From: Actinoplanes sp. TFC3
GTDB taxonomy: Bacteria; Actinomycetota; Actinomycetes; Mycobacteriales; Micromonosporaceae
DNA: 64,000 nucleotides
Direction of reading: 5' to 3'
Assembly (NCBI RefSeq): GCF_001553785.1
Contig: NZ_LOJP01000001.1
Coordinates: forward strand, 4,062,356-4,126,355
The position numbers and the translations under genes were made by a program. The notes below the pieces were generated by a model, which saw only the letters and a list, made by a program, of their open reading frames with translations, was not told where the DNA came from and ran no database searches. Below, piece by piece: positions 53,231-64,000 of the stretch. Numbering within the stretch: the stretch's first letter is position 1; each line of letters begins with the position of its first letter.

Positions 53231-54040
53231 CTACTTGTCCTCGGGCGCGCCCTCCAGGTCGACCGACGCGGCCGACACGGTGGGCTTGTCCTCGGCCGGG
53301 GCCGGGCCGGTGGCGTCGCCGCGTTCGGGTTCGGGTACGTCCTTGCCGCCCCCGAGCAGCGACTCCAGCGCCGCCCCGGAGATGCGGCGGAACGTACGGC
53401 CGCGGCGGTTGCGGTCGAGCACCGCCACCTCCAGCTGGCCGGCGCCCAGCTCACGGGTGGAGCCGTTCTCGCCGCCGACGCTGCCCAGGCCCTTGACGGC
53501 CAGCGCGAGGGCCGTGGCCAGGTCCGCGGTGACGTCGTGGCGTTCCTTGAGCACCGTGGAGATGGCCTCCGCGGAGCCGCCCATGGCCATGAAGCCGGGT
53601 TCGTCCATCACCGAGCCGTCGTAGGTGATGCGGTAGAGCTCGTCGGCCTCCGGGGAAGCACCGACCTGGGCCACGCAGATCTCCACCTCGTACGGCTTCT
53701 GGGTTTCGGAGAAGATGGCGCCCAGGGTCTGGGTGTAGGCGTTGGCGAGCGCACGGCCGGTGACGTCGCGGCGGTCGTAGGCGAGGCCGTTGAGGTCGGC
53801 CATGCGTACGCCGGCGCGGCGCAGGCTTTCGAACTCGTTGTAGCGGCCGACGGCGGCGAAGCCGATGCGGTCGTACAGTTCGCTGATTTTGCGCAGTGAG
53901 GTGAGGTTCTCGGCGACCAGCAGGATGCCGCCCTCATACGTGAGGACGACGGCGGAGCGGCCGCGGGCGATGCCCTTGCGGGCGTACTCCGAGCGGTCGC
54001 GCTGGACCTGCTCGGGCGAGGCATAGAACTGCATGGCCAC
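53231..54040 (-). CDS. prcA: Proteasome alpha subunit PrcA
   Basis: 269 residues. It starts [20 protein letters not shown], with the gate-forming N-terminus and [40 protein letters not shown] and [20 protein letters not shown] are standard. There is no catalytic Thr, as expected for alpha. The C-terminal tail (about residue 225 on) is acidic and Pro-rich. It assembles with PrcB in a 28-mer core capped by the ATPase. Confidence 0.97.
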   Translation of the reverse strand: MAMQFYASPEQVQRDRSEYARKGIARGRSAVVLTYEGGILLVAENLTSLRKISELYDRIGFAAVGRYNEFESLRRAGVRMADLNGLAYDRRDVTGRALANAYTQTLGAIFSETQKPYEVEICVAQVGASPEADELYRITYDGSVMDEPGFMAMGGSAEAISTVLKERHDVTADLATALALAVKGLGSVGGENGSTRELGAGQLEVAVLDRNRRGRTFRRISGAALESLLGGGKDVPEPERGDATGPAPAEDKPTVSAASVDLEGAPEDK

Positions 54041-54091
54041 GGGTGGCTACTCCTTACGATGACCGGATCGGGTTGACGGCGGGCGTGCGGG

Positions 54092-54934
54092 TCAGCCGCC
54101 CGGATTCTCCATCCGGCCGGCGACCACAGCCTCGGCCACCGTGGTGACTTCGGTTTCGGTCAGCCGGTGCGTGCCCTCGGCCGTCGCCGTCATCACCACC
54201 GGGTAGATCTTGCGGGTCACGTCCGGGCCACCGGTCGCGGTGTCGTCGTCGGCGGCGTCGTACAGCGCCTCCACGGCAAGGCGGATCGCGTCCTGGGTGC
54301 TGACGCCGGTGCGGTACTTCTTCTTCAGCGCCGACTTGGCGAACAGCGAACCCGAGCCGATCGCGTCGTACCCGGTCTCCTCGTAGAGCCCGCCGGCCAC
54401 GTCGAAGCTGAAGATGCGCCCCGCCCGGCTCGCGTTGACCGGCGCCAGGTCGAAGCCGGCGAACAGCGGGATCACGGCGAGGCCCTGCATGGCAGCGCCC
54501 AGGTTGCCGCGCACCATCGCGGCGAGCCGGTTGGCCTTACCGTCGAGCGAGAGCATCGCGCCCTCGATCTTCTCGTAATGCTCCAGCTCCACCTGGAACA
54601 GCCGCATCAGCTCGATGCCGATGCCGGCGGTGCCGGCGATGCCGATCAGCGAGTACGCGTCGGCGGGGTGCACCTTCTCGATGTCGCGGCTGGCGATGAG
54701 GTTGCCCATGGTGGCGCGCCGGTCGCCGGCCATCACGACACCCTCGGCGGTGGCGATGGCCACGATCGTGGTGCCGTGCGGCGCGAGCTCACCGGCCGAC
54801 AGGCCCGGCGGCAGCGGCCGGCGCCCGGGCAGCAGCTCGGGAGCTGCCTGGGTCAGGAACTGCGTGAAGGAAGACGTCCCCGCGTTGGTGAACACATCTG
54901 GAAGACGCCCGGATGGGTCAAAACCGGCTGCCAC
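54092..54934 (-). CDS. prcB: Proteasome beta subunit PrcB
   Basis: 280 residues from GTG 54934, with AAAGGA seven bases upstream; the longer open frame to 55087 overlaps the endonuclease-like gene. The propeptide (about 56 residues) ends LAPHG before the catalytic Thr of [40 protein letters not shown] and [19 protein letters not shown] are typical. Self-cleavage exposes Thr1. It lies 51 bases before prcA in one operon. Confidence 0.97.
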   Translation of the reverse strand: MAAGFDPSGRLPDVFTNAGTSSFTQFLTQAAPELLPGRRPLPPGLSAGELAPHGTTIVAIATAEGVVMAGDRRATMGNLIASRDIEKVHPADAYSLIGIAGTAGIGIELMRLFQVELEHYEKIEGAMLSLDGKANRLAAMVRGNLGAAMQGLAVIPLFAGFDLAPVNASRAGRIFSFDVAGGLYEETGYDAIGSGSLFAKSALKKKYRTGVSTQDAIRLAVEALYDAADDDTATGGPDVTRKIYPVVMTATAEGTHRLTETEVTTVAEAVVAGRMENPGG

Positions 54935-55326
54935 GTGGTTCCTTTCAGATATGTAATCGCGTTGGCCAGGAACTCCGGGTCGTCCCGGAACTGCCCCAGA
55001 CCGCCATTGCAGTTGAAGCACAATATCCCGCGCAACCGGTCGGTGCGATGGTCGTGCTCGACATGTCGAGGATCTTCTACGCCACAAATCGGGAATCGGT
55101 CAGGGGCTTGCTCGACTCGCAGTCGGGGCAGAGTCGATGCCCGTCCGGGATCGAGCGGAAGGCCGGGCCTCCCGGCCTCCCTTCTCCTTCGGGCGCTTGC
55201 ATAGCCTGCTTTGAAGCGGAGGTTGAAACGGTCCTGGCAACAGCTACCGCGGCCGCCGGGTCGCTTGCTGCTGGTACAGAACTGTTCCAGCGGCTTCAGC
55301 GCACCGCAGACGCGGGAGCACCTCAC
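54853..55326 (-). pseudogene. Endonuclease VII-like HNH protein, truncated/degenerate
   Basis: 157 residues from GTG 55326, between pup and prcB, where many actinomycetes carry an endonuclease VII-like gene. The N-terminal zinc ribbon (CSRVCGALKPLEQFCTSSK, CCQDRFN) has lost a Cys. The middle (ARRRREAGRPGLPLDPGRAS) looks shifted and shortened. The HNH part is [20 protein letters not shown] then [20 protein letters not shown]. About 50 residues seem missing relative to the usual length as I recall it. It overlaps prcB by 82 bases. Activity is doubtful. Confidence 0.65.
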
Positions 55327-55372
55327 ACCGCTTTCGCCGTCCGGTCCCCGCGCCCTTGAGTCGAAGTCTTTT

Positions 55373-55411
55373 CTAGGCAGCGCTCAGGAGGTGAATTTCA
55401 AAACCGGACAT
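55373..55411 (-). CDS. Possible 12-codon ORF downstream of pup
   Basis: On the minus strand AAGGAGGTGA, which is also the last codons of pup, is followed by ATG 55411 and a frame MSGFEIHLLSAA then TAG. A second ATG overlaps the pup stop (ATGA) and gives an 11-residue frame. The ideal ribosome site and spacing make translation plausible. It may serve as re-initiation rather than to make a peptide. Confidence 0.3.
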   Translation of the reverse strand: MSGFEIHLLSAA

Positions 55412-55428
55412 CTTGTCATTCACCTCCT
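55386..55428 (-). promoter_or_regulatory. Inverted repeat covering the end of pup and a perfect Shine-Dalgarno
   Basis: AGGAGGTGAAT (55386-55396) is the exact complement of ATTCACCTCCT (55418-55428); the loop is 21 bases. In the pup mRNA the upstream arm encodes the final Lys-Gly-Gly-Glu-stop and matches the 16S anti-SD. The downstream arm resembles the anti-SD itself. It may act as a hairpin that hides the ribosome site or as an attenuator inside the operon. Confidence 0.55.
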
Positions 55429-55631
55429 TTTTGCACATAGCCCCTGACAAATTCCTCGGCGTTTTCTTCCAGAACCGAGTCGATTTCGTCGAGGAGGTCG
55501 TCGACGTCCTCGGTGATCTCGGCGTGGCGTTCGGCGACCTCGGGGTTGGCCTCCGTAGTGACGTCCTCGATCTCCTCGTCGCGCTTACCCTTGCCGGACT
55601 GCGACTGACCGCCGGTGTCTCGCGTTGCCAT
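55416..55631 (-). CDS. pup: Prokaryotic ubiquitin-like protein Pup
   Basis: 71 residues. A disordered polar N-terminus ([19 protein letters not shown]) is followed by the helix that binds the ATPase ([20 protein letters not shown]) and [11 protein letters not shown]. The C-terminal residue is already Glu, so Dop deamidation is not needed before ligation, unlike in mycobacteria. The last codons form a strong ribosome-site-like sequence. It is the first gene of the pup-(endonuclease-like)-prcB-prcA run, 127 bases after dop. Confidence 0.97.
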   Translation of the reverse strand: MATRDTGGQSQSGKGKRDEEIEDVTTEANPEVAERHAEITEDVDDLLDEIDSVLEENAEEFVRGYVQKGGE

Positions 55632-55758
55632 CCCTGTCCCCCTTCAACACCCAACCGCTTCGGGTTGGGAAAAACCTACCTCGCGGGTACGACGAAAACC
55701 GCTGCGCCGTCACGTGTTTCTCTGCGAGCGAACCGAGCCGGACGCCCGCGGAAACAGA

Positions 55759-57276
55759 TCAACGGCTGGTGATCACCTCGAGCAGGTCCTTCGCGGTGTC
55801 GCACTTGTCGAACAGCGCGCCGACGTGCTTCTTGGTGCCCCGCTCGGGTTCCATCATCGGGACCCGGACCAGGGATTCACGGCCTACGTCGAAGATGACC
55901 GAGTCCCAGCTGGCAGCGACCACTTCGGAGGCATACCGGGCCAGGCACTGGCCGCGGAAGTACGCCCGGGTGTCCTCGGGCGGCTCCACCATCGCGCGGC
56001 GGGTCTCCTCGTCGTTGAGGAGTGTCTTCATCGAGCCCCTGGCCACCAGCCGGTGGTAGAGGCCCTTCTCGGGGCGCACGTCGGAGTACTGCAGGTCGAC
56101 GAGCTGGAGTTTGGGTGAGGACCAGGCAAGGTTCTCGCGTTCCCGGTAGCCCTCGAGCAGGCGCAGCTTGGCCACCCAGTCGAGTTCGTCGGAGCACTTC
56201 ATGGGGTCGTCGCCGAGGCGGGTGAGCACGCTTTCCCACCGGGCGAGGATGTCTGCGGTCTGCTCGTCGACGTCGTTGCCGTAGCGTTCGTCCACGAAGG
56301 CCTTGGCCCGCTCGTAGTAGGCCCATTGCAGGTCCAGGGCGCTCAACCGGCGCCCGTCGCGCAGGCGCATGAGGTGTTTGAGCGAGGGGTCGTGGCTGAC
56401 CGCCTTGAGTTCGCTGACCGGGTCGGCGATGCCGAGCTCGCCGGTGAAGACCTTCTCCTCGATCATGTTGAGGATCAGGGACGTCGTGCCCACTTTCAGG
56501 TACGTCGAGATCTCCGACAGGTTCGCATCGCCGATGATCACGTGCAGGCGGCGATATTTGTCGGCATCGGAGTGTGGTTCGTCGCGGGTGTTGATGATCG
56601 GGCGCTTGAGGGTGGTCTCGAGCCCGACCTCGACCTCGAAGAAGTCGGCGCGCGAGGAGATCTGGAAGCCCGAGCCGGAGCCGTCCTGGCCGATGCCCAC
56701 GCGCCCGGCGCCGCAGACGATCTGCCGGGTGACGAAGAACGGGGTGAGGTGCGCAACGATGTCGGCGAAAGGGGTCTGGCGGCGCATGAGGTAGTTCTCG
56801 TGCGAGCCGTAGGAGGCGCCCTTGTTGTCGGTGTTGTTCTTGTAGAGCTGGATGCGGTGGGTGCCGGGGATGGTCGCGGCGCGGCGGGAGGCCTCGGCCA
56901 TGACGCGCTCGCCGGCTTTGTCCCAGCGCACGATGTCCAGCGGGTTGGTGCATTCGGGGGTGCTGTACTCGGGGTGCGCGTGGTCGACGTAGAGCCGGGC
57001 CCCGTTTGTCAGTATCACGTTGGCCAGGCCGAGGTCCTCGTCGGCCAGTGCGTCGGCCGGGTCGTACGCCGCGCCGGAATAGGTGAACCCGCGGGCGTCG
57101 CGCAGCGGCGACTCCTCCTCGTAGTCCCACCGGGCGCGTCCGCCCCGGTTGAGCTCGGGCCGGGCGCCGTAGGCGTTGACGACCTGGGATGAGGTGACCA
57201 TCGGGTTGGCGCCGGGCTGTCCGGGCACGGAGATTCCGTACTCGACCTCGGTGCCCATAATCCGCCGAACGCTCAT
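55759..57276 (-). CDS. dop: Depupylase/deamidase Dop
   Basis: 505 residues, a PafA paralogue. It begins [20 protein letters not shown] and contains the Dop-specific loop before [20 protein letters not shown] (catalytic Asp). [20 protein letters not shown] and [20 protein letters not shown] are shared with PafA. Because this Pup ends in Glu, Dop here should mainly remove Pup from substrates. It lies between the ATPase gene and pup, with a strong terminator separating it from the ATPase. Confidence 0.97.
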   Translation of the reverse strand: MSVRRIMGTEVEYGISVPGQPGANPMVTSSQVVNAYGARPELNRGGRARWDYEEESPLRDARGFTYSGAAYDPADALADEDLGLANVILTNGARLYVDHAHPEYSTPECTNPLDIVRWDKAGERVMAEASRRAATIPGTHRIQLYKNNTDNKGASYGSHENYLMRRQTPFADIVAHLTPFFVTRQIVCGAGRVGIGQDGSGSGFQISSRADFFEVEVGLETTLKRPIINTRDEPHSDADKYRRLHVIIGDANLSEISTYLKVGTTSLILNMIEEKVFTGELGIADPVSELKAVSHDPSLKHLMRLRDGRRLSALDLQWAYYERAKAFVDERYGNDVDEQTADILARWESVLTRLGDDPMKCSDELDWVAKLRLLEGYRERENLAWSSPKLQLVDLQYSDVRPEKGLYHRLVARGSMKTLLNDEETRRAMVEPPEDTRAYFRGQCLARYASEVVAASWDSVIFDVGRESLVRVPMMEPERGTKKHVGALFDKCDTAKDLLEVITSR

Positions 57277-57390
57277 GCGATCACTCCGCCCGCAGCTGTG
57301 TTGCCGTTGCCCATGTATCGAGCCTAGACGCTTTTCCTGCCGGACTCGCGTCGGGACGTGCCCGGCACAACACGCTCAGTAGAGACAGCA

Positions 57391-57416
57391 CGGGCGGAGG
57401 GATGCCCCTCCGCCCG
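57391..57416 (-). terminator. Strong hairpin terminator after the proteasomal ATPase gene
   Basis: An 11-bp perfect GC stem (CGGGCGGAGGG / CCCTCCGCCCG) with an ATGC loop begins 14 bases past the ATPase stop codon. It separates that transcript from dop. No U-tract follows. Confidence 0.8.
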
Positions 57417-57430
57417 CGCCGGGTGGGTCG

Positions 57431-59212
57431 TTACAGGTACTGACCGGTGTTGCTGGCGGTTTCGATGGAGCGGCCGGCCTCGGCGCCCTTGCCCCCGGAG
57501 ACCAGCGTGCGGATGTAGACGATCCGCTCGCCCTTCTTGCCGGAGATGCGGGCCCAGTCGTCGGGGTTCGTGGTGTTGGGCAGGTCCTCGTTCTCGCGGA
57601 ACTCGTCGACGCAGCTGTCGAGCAGGTGCTGCAGGCGCAGCCCCTTCTTGCCGGAGGTGAGAAATTCCTTGATGGCCATCTTCTTGCCGCGGTCGACGAT
57701 GTTCTGGATCATCGCGCCGGAGTTGAAGTCCTTGAAGTACAGGACCTCCTTGTCACCGTTGGCGTAGGTGACCTCGAGGAAGCGGTTCTCCTCGGTCTCG
57801 GTGTACATCCGCAGGACGACGGCCTCGATCATGGCGGCGACCGTGACGTCCTTGTCGTTGCCGTGCTCGGCCAGGTCGTCGTCGCTGAGTGGCAGGCCGC
57901 TGAGGATGTACTTGGCGAAGATGTCCTTCGCCGCCTCGGCGTCCGGGCGCTCGATCTTGATCTTCACGTCGAGCCGGCCGGGGCGCAGGATGGCCGGGTC
58001 GATCATGTCCTCGCGGTTGGAGGCGCCGATCACGATCACGTTCTCCAGACCCTCGACACCGTCGATCTCGCTGAGCAGCTGAGGGACGATGGTGTTCTCG
58101 ACGTCGGAGGAGACGCCGGAGCCACGGGTGCGGAAGATCGAGTCCATCTCGTCGAAGAACACGATGACCGGCGTGCCCTCGCCGGCCTTCTCCCGGGCCC
58201 GCTGGAAGACCAGGCGGATGTGCCGCTCGGTCTCACCCACGTACTTGTTGAGCAGTTCGGGACCCTTGATGTTGAGGAAGTAGCTGGTGTGCTTCTCCTC
58301 GCCGCGGCGCTCGGCGATCTTCTTCGCCAGCGAGTTGGCGACCGCCTTGGCGATCAGGGTCTTGCCACAGCCGGGCGGGCCGTAGAGCAGGATGCCCTTC
58401 GGCGGGCGTAGCTGGTGCTCGCGGAACAGGTCGGCGTGCAGGAACGGCAGCTCGACCGCGTCGCGGATCTGCTCGATCTGCGAGTGCAGGCCGCCGATGT
58501 CGGTGTAGTCGACGTCGGGGACCTCCTCGAGGACGAGCTCCTCGACCTCGCTCTTCGGGATCCGCTCGTAGGCATAGGCCGAGCGGGGCTCGATCATCAG
58601 CGAGTCGCCGGCCCGCAGCGAGGCGACCCGCAGCGACTCGGCCAGGTGGACGATGCGCTCCTCGTCGGAGTGCGAGACGACCAGGGCCCGGTCACCCGGC
58701 CCACCGGCCGGGTTGTCGAGCACCTCCTTGAGGAGCACGACCTCACCGACCCGCTCGTAGCCGAACGCGTCGACCACGTTGAGCGCGTCGTTGAGCAGCA
58801 CCTCTTGCCCGCGCTTGAGCTCCTCGGCCTCGAGGGACGGGCTGACCGCGACCCGCAGTTTGCGGCCCCCGGTGAAGACATCGACGGTGCCGTCCTCGTG
58901 GGCGGCCAGGAAGACGCCGTAGCCGCTGGGCGGCTGGGCGAGCCGGTCAATCTCTTCCTTGAGAGTGACGATCTGGGCGCGGGCTTCCTTGAGGGTTGCC
59001 ACGAGCCGGTCGTTGTTCTCGGTCACTCGGGCCAGCTGCGTCTGCGTTGCCGCGAGCCGTTCCTCGAGCTGACGGACGTGTCGGGGGCTCTCGGTCAATT
59101 TCCGCCGAACCAGAGCGAGTTCCTCTTGCAGGAACGCAACCTGGCTGGAGAGATCGTTGGCCTCTTTCTCCCAACGTGCGGCGCGTGAATCCGCCTCGTC
59201 GCTACGTGCCAC
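57431..59212 (-). CDS. arc: Proteasomal AAA+ ATPase ARC/Mpa
   Basis: 593 residues from GTG 59212. An N-terminal coiled coil (about 10-75) that recognises Pup is followed by two OB folds. The AAA domain has Walker [17 protein letters not shown], Walker [20 protein letters not shown] and the second region [20 protein letters not shown]. The C-terminus ends GQYL, the Gln-Tyr-Leu docking motif for the alpha ring. It unfolds pupylated proteins. It is divergent from the ferredoxin gene. Confidence 0.97.
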   Translation of the reverse strand: MARSDEADSRAARWEKEANDLSSQVAFLQEELALVRRKLTESPRHVRQLEERLAATQTQLARVTENNDRLVATLKEARAQIVTLKEEIDRLAQPPSGYGVFLAAHEDGTVDVFTGGRKLRVAVSPSLEAEELKRGQEVLLNDALNVVDAFGYERVGEVVLLKEVLDNPAGGPGDRALVVSHSDEERIVHLAESLRVASLRAGDSLMIEPRSAYAYERIPKSEVEELVLEEVPDVDYTDIGGLHSQIEQIRDAVELPFLHADLFREHQLRPPKGILLYGPPGCGKTLIAKAVANSLAKKIAERRGEEKHTSYFLNIKGPELLNKYVGETERHIRLVFQRAREKAGEGTPVIVFFDEMDSIFRTRGSGVSSDVENTIVPQLLSEIDGVEGLENVIVIGASNREDMIDPAILRPGRLDVKIKIERPDAEAAKDIFAKYILSGLPLSDDDLAEHGNDKDVTVAAMIEAVVLRMYTETEENRFLEVTYANGDKEVLYFKDFNSGAMIQNIVDRGKKMAIKEFLTSGKKGLRLQHLLDSCVDEFRENEDLPNTTNPDDWARISGKKGERIVYIRTLVSGGKGAEAGRSIETASNTGQYL

Positions 59213-59388
59213 GTCCCACCTCCCCGGGGGCTCGAACGTTCTGAGAACAACACTAGCGGCTGCAAGCCGGATTTCGACCCATGCAACACCCTCGTCACTG
59301 AAGCTTGATCGATTGGGGCAGGTGCGTACTCCAGGCTGTCAGGGGGTTCAGGTACCGTCGGACCGGGATTTTCGTGGGAGGTAATGGG

Positions 59389-59694
59389 GTGTCGGTGCCT
59401 ACCGGTCAGATACAGCGTGACGAACTCGAGGTCTGGGTCGATCAGGACCTGTGCACCGGCGACGGGCTGTGCGTGCAGTACGCCCCGGAGGTCTTCGAGT
59501 TCGACATCGACGGCCTCGCCTACGTCAAGGACAGTGCCGGTGAGCTGCTGCAGAGCCCCGGAGTGCGCACGGATGTGCCGTCGCGGCTACGGCTGGAAGT
59601 GCTCGACGCGGCGAAGGAGTGCCCCGGCGATTGCATCCATGTCGTCCGCCGGGCCGACGACGTGGAAGTGGCCGGCCCCGACGTCACCGGGTAA
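59389..59694 (+). CDS. Small ferredoxin
   Basis: About 101 residues from GTG 59389, five bases after GGGAGGT. Iron-sulfur ligands are in DQDLCTGDGLCVQYAPEVFEF and AAKECPGDCIHVV. This is the single-cluster [3Fe-4S]/[4Fe-4S] ferredoxin type often seen beside the proteasomal ATPase gene in actinomycetes. The redox partner is unknown. It shares a 176-base divergent promoter region with the ATPase gene. Confidence 0.9.
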   Translation: MSVPTGQIQRDELEVWVDQDLCTGDGLCVQYAPEVFEFDIDGLAYVKDSAGELLQSPGVRTDVPSRLRLEVLDAAKECPGDCIHVVRRADDVEVAGPDVTG

Positions 59695-59750
59695 CCCGCG
59701 AGCCCCCGGCGAAACCGGCATCAACGCCCTCGTGCACCCAGGGGCAAACG

Positions 59751-60341
59751 TCACAGGGTCGGACGGCCGACCAAAGAAGCGACAACTCGGGAAAATTCCT
59801 CCAACCGGGTGATTTGCCCCGGTCCGCCATCGTCGAGCGTCTTACCGAAGCGCAGCGCGTCGTGCCGCAGCGGCGCCCGGCCCTCCTCTTCGGCCATGCC
59901 CGGCGGGGGCACCGCGTCATCCACGGAGCTGAGCAACAGGTAGACGTCGATGCTGTCCACCCGGGCGTTGCCGGAGGAGGTGCGGGTGAGCCGCCGCCGG
60001 CAGCCCACCTCGGTCACGGTGGACAGCGGCACCACCCGCAGCGACGAGGTCATCGAGCCGACCGGGCCGTCGCCGGGAGCCACGTCCTCGCCGTGCCAGA
60101 GCACCAGCCTGCTGCCGTCGCAGATGACGACCTCCTGCCAGACCCCGTTCACCTCGTTGACGAAGCGCTCCAGGGTGAAGCACAGCACCGACGCACCGCG
60201 CAGCACGCCGAAGAGGGCATCGAGGGCCACCTCCGGGTCCCGCAGGTAAGCGCGGGCGGCGGAGTCGAGCTCCTCGTACGGCGACCAGTCGGGGAACACC
60301 GCCGGCATCTCGTTGCTGCCCCCGAACGGCGGAGAACTCAT
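59751..60341 (-). CDS. Conserved actinobacterial protein (DUF5998-like)
   Basis: About 196 residues from ATG 60341 (another ATG at 60350). It has PDWSPYEELDSAARAYLRDP, LRGASVLCFTLERFVNEVNG, SLRVVPLSTVTEVGCRRRLT and FGKTLDDGGPGQITRLEEFS. It looks like a single mixed alpha/beta fold with no clear catalytic motif. I believe it belongs to DUF5998, which commonly lies next to trmI. Function unknown. Confidence 0.75.
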   Translation of the reverse strand: MSSPPFGGSNEMPAVFPDWSPYEELDSAARAYLRDPEVALDALFGVLRGASVLCFTLERFVNEVNGVWQEVVICDGSRLVLWHGEDVAPGDGPVGSMTSSLRVVPLSTVTEVGCRRRLTRTSSGNARVDSIDVYLLLSSVDDAVPPPGMAEEEGRAPLRHDALRFGKTLDDGGPGQITRLEEFSRVVASLVGRPTL

Positions 60342-60410
60342 CGCGCCCACCCGTTCCCTCCCAAGACCGTACGAATCCGCGTCGGAAACTACCGGATGGC
60401 CGCGACCGCG

Positions 60411-62563
<2,153 letters not shown>

Positions 62564-62629
62564 GACCCCGATGCTACGGACCCACCCTGAGAGCGAAACT
62601 TGTCGTACCTGTCCCCTAGCCTGGGCGCC

Positions 62630-63628
62630 ATGACGGTTGATGTCGTTTCGTCCTCCGGGCACTTTTTCGAAGGCACTGCGCGCCCAGCGGGGGACGCCGT
62701 GCTGCCGCCGGAGAGCGCCGGTTCGCCGCTGCCCGGGGTGGCCGGGCCCTCGTTGTCGCCGTCACGCGCCTCGGATTTCAAGACCTGTCCGCTGCTGTTC
62801 CGCTTCCGCACTGTCGACCGGCTGCCCGAGAAACCGTCGCGCGATCAGGTCCGGGGCACGCTGGTGCACGCGGTGCTGGAGAGCTTGTTCGACCTGCCGG
62901 CCTCCGGACGTACCCCCGAAGCGGCCGCCGCCCTCGTCGAACCGCAGTGGCACCGCCTGGTCGAGCAGGAACCAGTCCTGGCCGAGCTTTTCGCCCCCGC
63001 CGGGCCCGACGAGGCCGCCCTGCCGGACATGCCCGCTCCCGCCGAGGAGCTGGCCGGCTTTCTGAGCGGCGCCGGGGAGCTGCTCGACGGCTATTTCGCC
63101 GTCGAGGACCCGCAGCGCCTGGAGCCGGCCGAACGCGAGAGCCTGGTCTCCACGCTCATCGACGAGCAACTGCTGATCCGCGGCTACATCGACCGCCTCG
63201 ATGTGTCCCCGGCCGGCGATTTGCGGGTGGTGGACTACAAGACCGGCGGCGCGCCGCGGGAGGCGTTCGAGGGCCGGGCGTTGTTCCAGCTCAAGTTCTA
63301 TGCGCTGGTGCTGTGGCGCACCCGGGGGGTGGTGCCGCGGGTGCTGCGCCTGCTCTACCTCAAGGACGCCGAGATCCTGGACTACAGCCCGGAGCCGGAG
63401 GAACTGGAACGCTTCGAGCGCACCCTGGTGGCGCTGTCCGCGGCCATCGAGCGGGCCAAGCAGGACCGCGACTTCCGCCCCAAACCCAGCCGGCTGTGCG
63501 GCTGGTGCAACCACAAGGAGTTCTGCCCCGAGTTCGGCGGCACCCCACCGCCCTACCCGGCTGCCCTGCCGGCCCCCGCCCAGACGCTGCCCCTCGACGA
63601 CATCACCGCCAGCCGCCTCGAGCCCTGA
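62630..63628 (+). CDS. RecB-family (PD-(D/E)XK) exonuclease with Cys cluster
   Basis: 332 residues from ATG 62630 (a TTG at 62600 is open). SPSRASDFKTCPLLFRFRTV carries the first cluster Cys. RGTLVHAVLESLFDLP, LLIRGYIDRLDV, LRVVDYKTGGAPRE (Asp and Lys of the nuclease site) and FQLKFYALVLW form the nuclease core. LCGWCNHKEFCPEF holds three more Cys, giving a 4Fe-4S cluster as in AddB/Cas4-like nucleases. Usual neighbour of trmI and M50 genes in actinobacteria. The role in DNA repair is inferred. Confidence 0.92.
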   Translation: MTVDVVSSSGHFFEGTARPAGDAVLPPESAGSPLPGVAGPSLSPSRASDFKTCPLLFRFRTVDRLPEKPSRDQVRGTLVHAVLESLFDLPASGRTPEAAAALVEPQWHRLVEQEPVLAELFAPAGPDEAALPDMPAPAEELAGFLSGAGELLDGYFAVEDPQRLEPAERESLVSTLIDEQLLIRGYIDRLDVSPAGDLRVVDYKTGGAPREAFEGRALFQLKFYALVLWRTRGVVPRVLRLLYLKDAEILDYSPEPEELERFERTLVALSAAIERAKQDRDFRPKPSRLCGWCNHKEFCPEFGGTPPPYPAALPAPAQTLPLDDITASRLEP

Positions 63629-63796
63629 GCAGCCGCCCGGCGCCCACCATGAGCAGGCCGGCCGCCCTGCCGTGCGGCTGCCCCGGGAGCACTGAGACCG
63701 CCGACACCGTGACTCATGTCCTCGGGACAACACCCGATGAGAGATACAGGCCGTGGCGTTCCCTGTACACGGCGTGTTTCTGACGAGGTGTACGAG

Positions 63797-64000
63797 ATGG
63801 CAACCCCTGCAACACGCTCCCCCGGACTGATGGGCTGGGTCGGCGACCGCAAGCTGAGCACCAAGGTCATGACGATCGTGGTGACCCTGGCGCTGGTCGG
63901 TATCGGAGTGGGTGTCTTCGCCATGGTGCAGATGAGCAGGATCAGCGCCAGCGCTCAGGGCATCTACACCGGCAGTGTGCTGCCGGCCGAGCAGCTCGGC
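63797..64000 (+). CDS. Methyl-accepting chemotaxis protein, 3' end outside window
   Basis: Starts ATG 63797 after GAGGTG and runs off the right edge. The first 68 residues contain a short cytoplasmic start, a hydrophobic helix (MTIVVTLALVGIGVGVFAMV) and the beginning of a four-helix-bundle sensor (GIYTGSVLPAEQLG). This part is very like the receptor at 27.5 kb ([10 protein letters not shown]), so it is probably a paralogue. The signalling domain is not visible. Confidence 0.75.
   Translation, partial: MATPATRSPGLMGWVGDRKLSTKVMTIVVTLALVGIGVGVFAMVQMSRISASAQGIYTGSVLPAEQLG

Overview
The window is high-GC actinobacterial DNA. Several things point to Micromonosporaceae, most likely an Actinoplanes-like genus. 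It carries a complete Pup-proteasome region with Pup ending directly in Gly-Gly-Glu. The neighbourhood is the classical actinobacterial order helY, tatC-tatA, pafC-pafB, pafA, prcA-prcB, pup, dop, proteasomal ATPase, trmI, site-2 protease and RecB-like nuclease. There are also two methyl-accepting chemotaxis proteins, which fits a motile-spore genus. The genus call is inference; the family-level gene order is what is seen.

Left part (1-19 kb): a 5'-truncated GNAT-like gene, a large AfsR-type SARP/NB-ARC/TPR regulator, and an ECF sigma/anti-sigma pair divergent from a DUF4397 exported protein and a class F sortase. Next come a diguanylate cyclase, a NarL-type two-component system, and two GGDEF-EAL proteins in tandem. 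Between these lie remains of fatty-acid/polyketide genes: a fabG fragment, and a thioesterase II start fused in frame to the end of an enoyl-ACP reductase.

Middle part (18-37 kb): an accessory, decaying region. It has a frameshifted and internally deleted ABC transporter, a NIPSNAP gene with one in-frame stop, an internally deleted tyrosine recombinase, IS1380- and IS5-type transposase scraps, a dehydratase remnant, and an integrase fragment immediately 3' of an intact tRNA-Leu(GAG). Intact genes here include small stress or enzyme-like proteins (PPOX, two NTF2-like, HAD, DUF4240, DUF4259, isochorismatase-like, F420-dependent Ddn-like, SprT-like). The most unusual objects are these: an XRE regulator with a long MgtE-N-like helical repeat solenoid divergent from a small membrane protein; a tRNA-like gene whose anticodon loop is expanded by 58 nt; a TerD-domain protein of the MXAN_6230/SCO0854 type lacking its RING cysteines; and, right after its stop codon, a 111-nt multi-branched inverted-repeat element.

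Right part (37.8-64 kb): conserved chromosome. It holds HelY, HAD, diacylglycerol kinase-like, TatC/TatA, PafC/PafB, CDF transporter, DUF3866, O-methyltransferase, PafA, dTDP-glucose dehydratase, VOC protein, PrcA, PrcB, a degenerate endonuclease VII-like gene, Pup, Dop, ARC/Mpa ATPase, ferredoxin, a DUF5998-like protein, TrmI, M50 protease, a RecB-family nuclease and the start of a second chemoreceptor. PafA ligates Pup to substrates, Dop deconjugates, ARC/Mpa unfolds, PrcA/PrcB degrade, and PafB/PafC (WYL proteins) control the DNA-damage response. Several strong hairpin terminators separate the transcription units.
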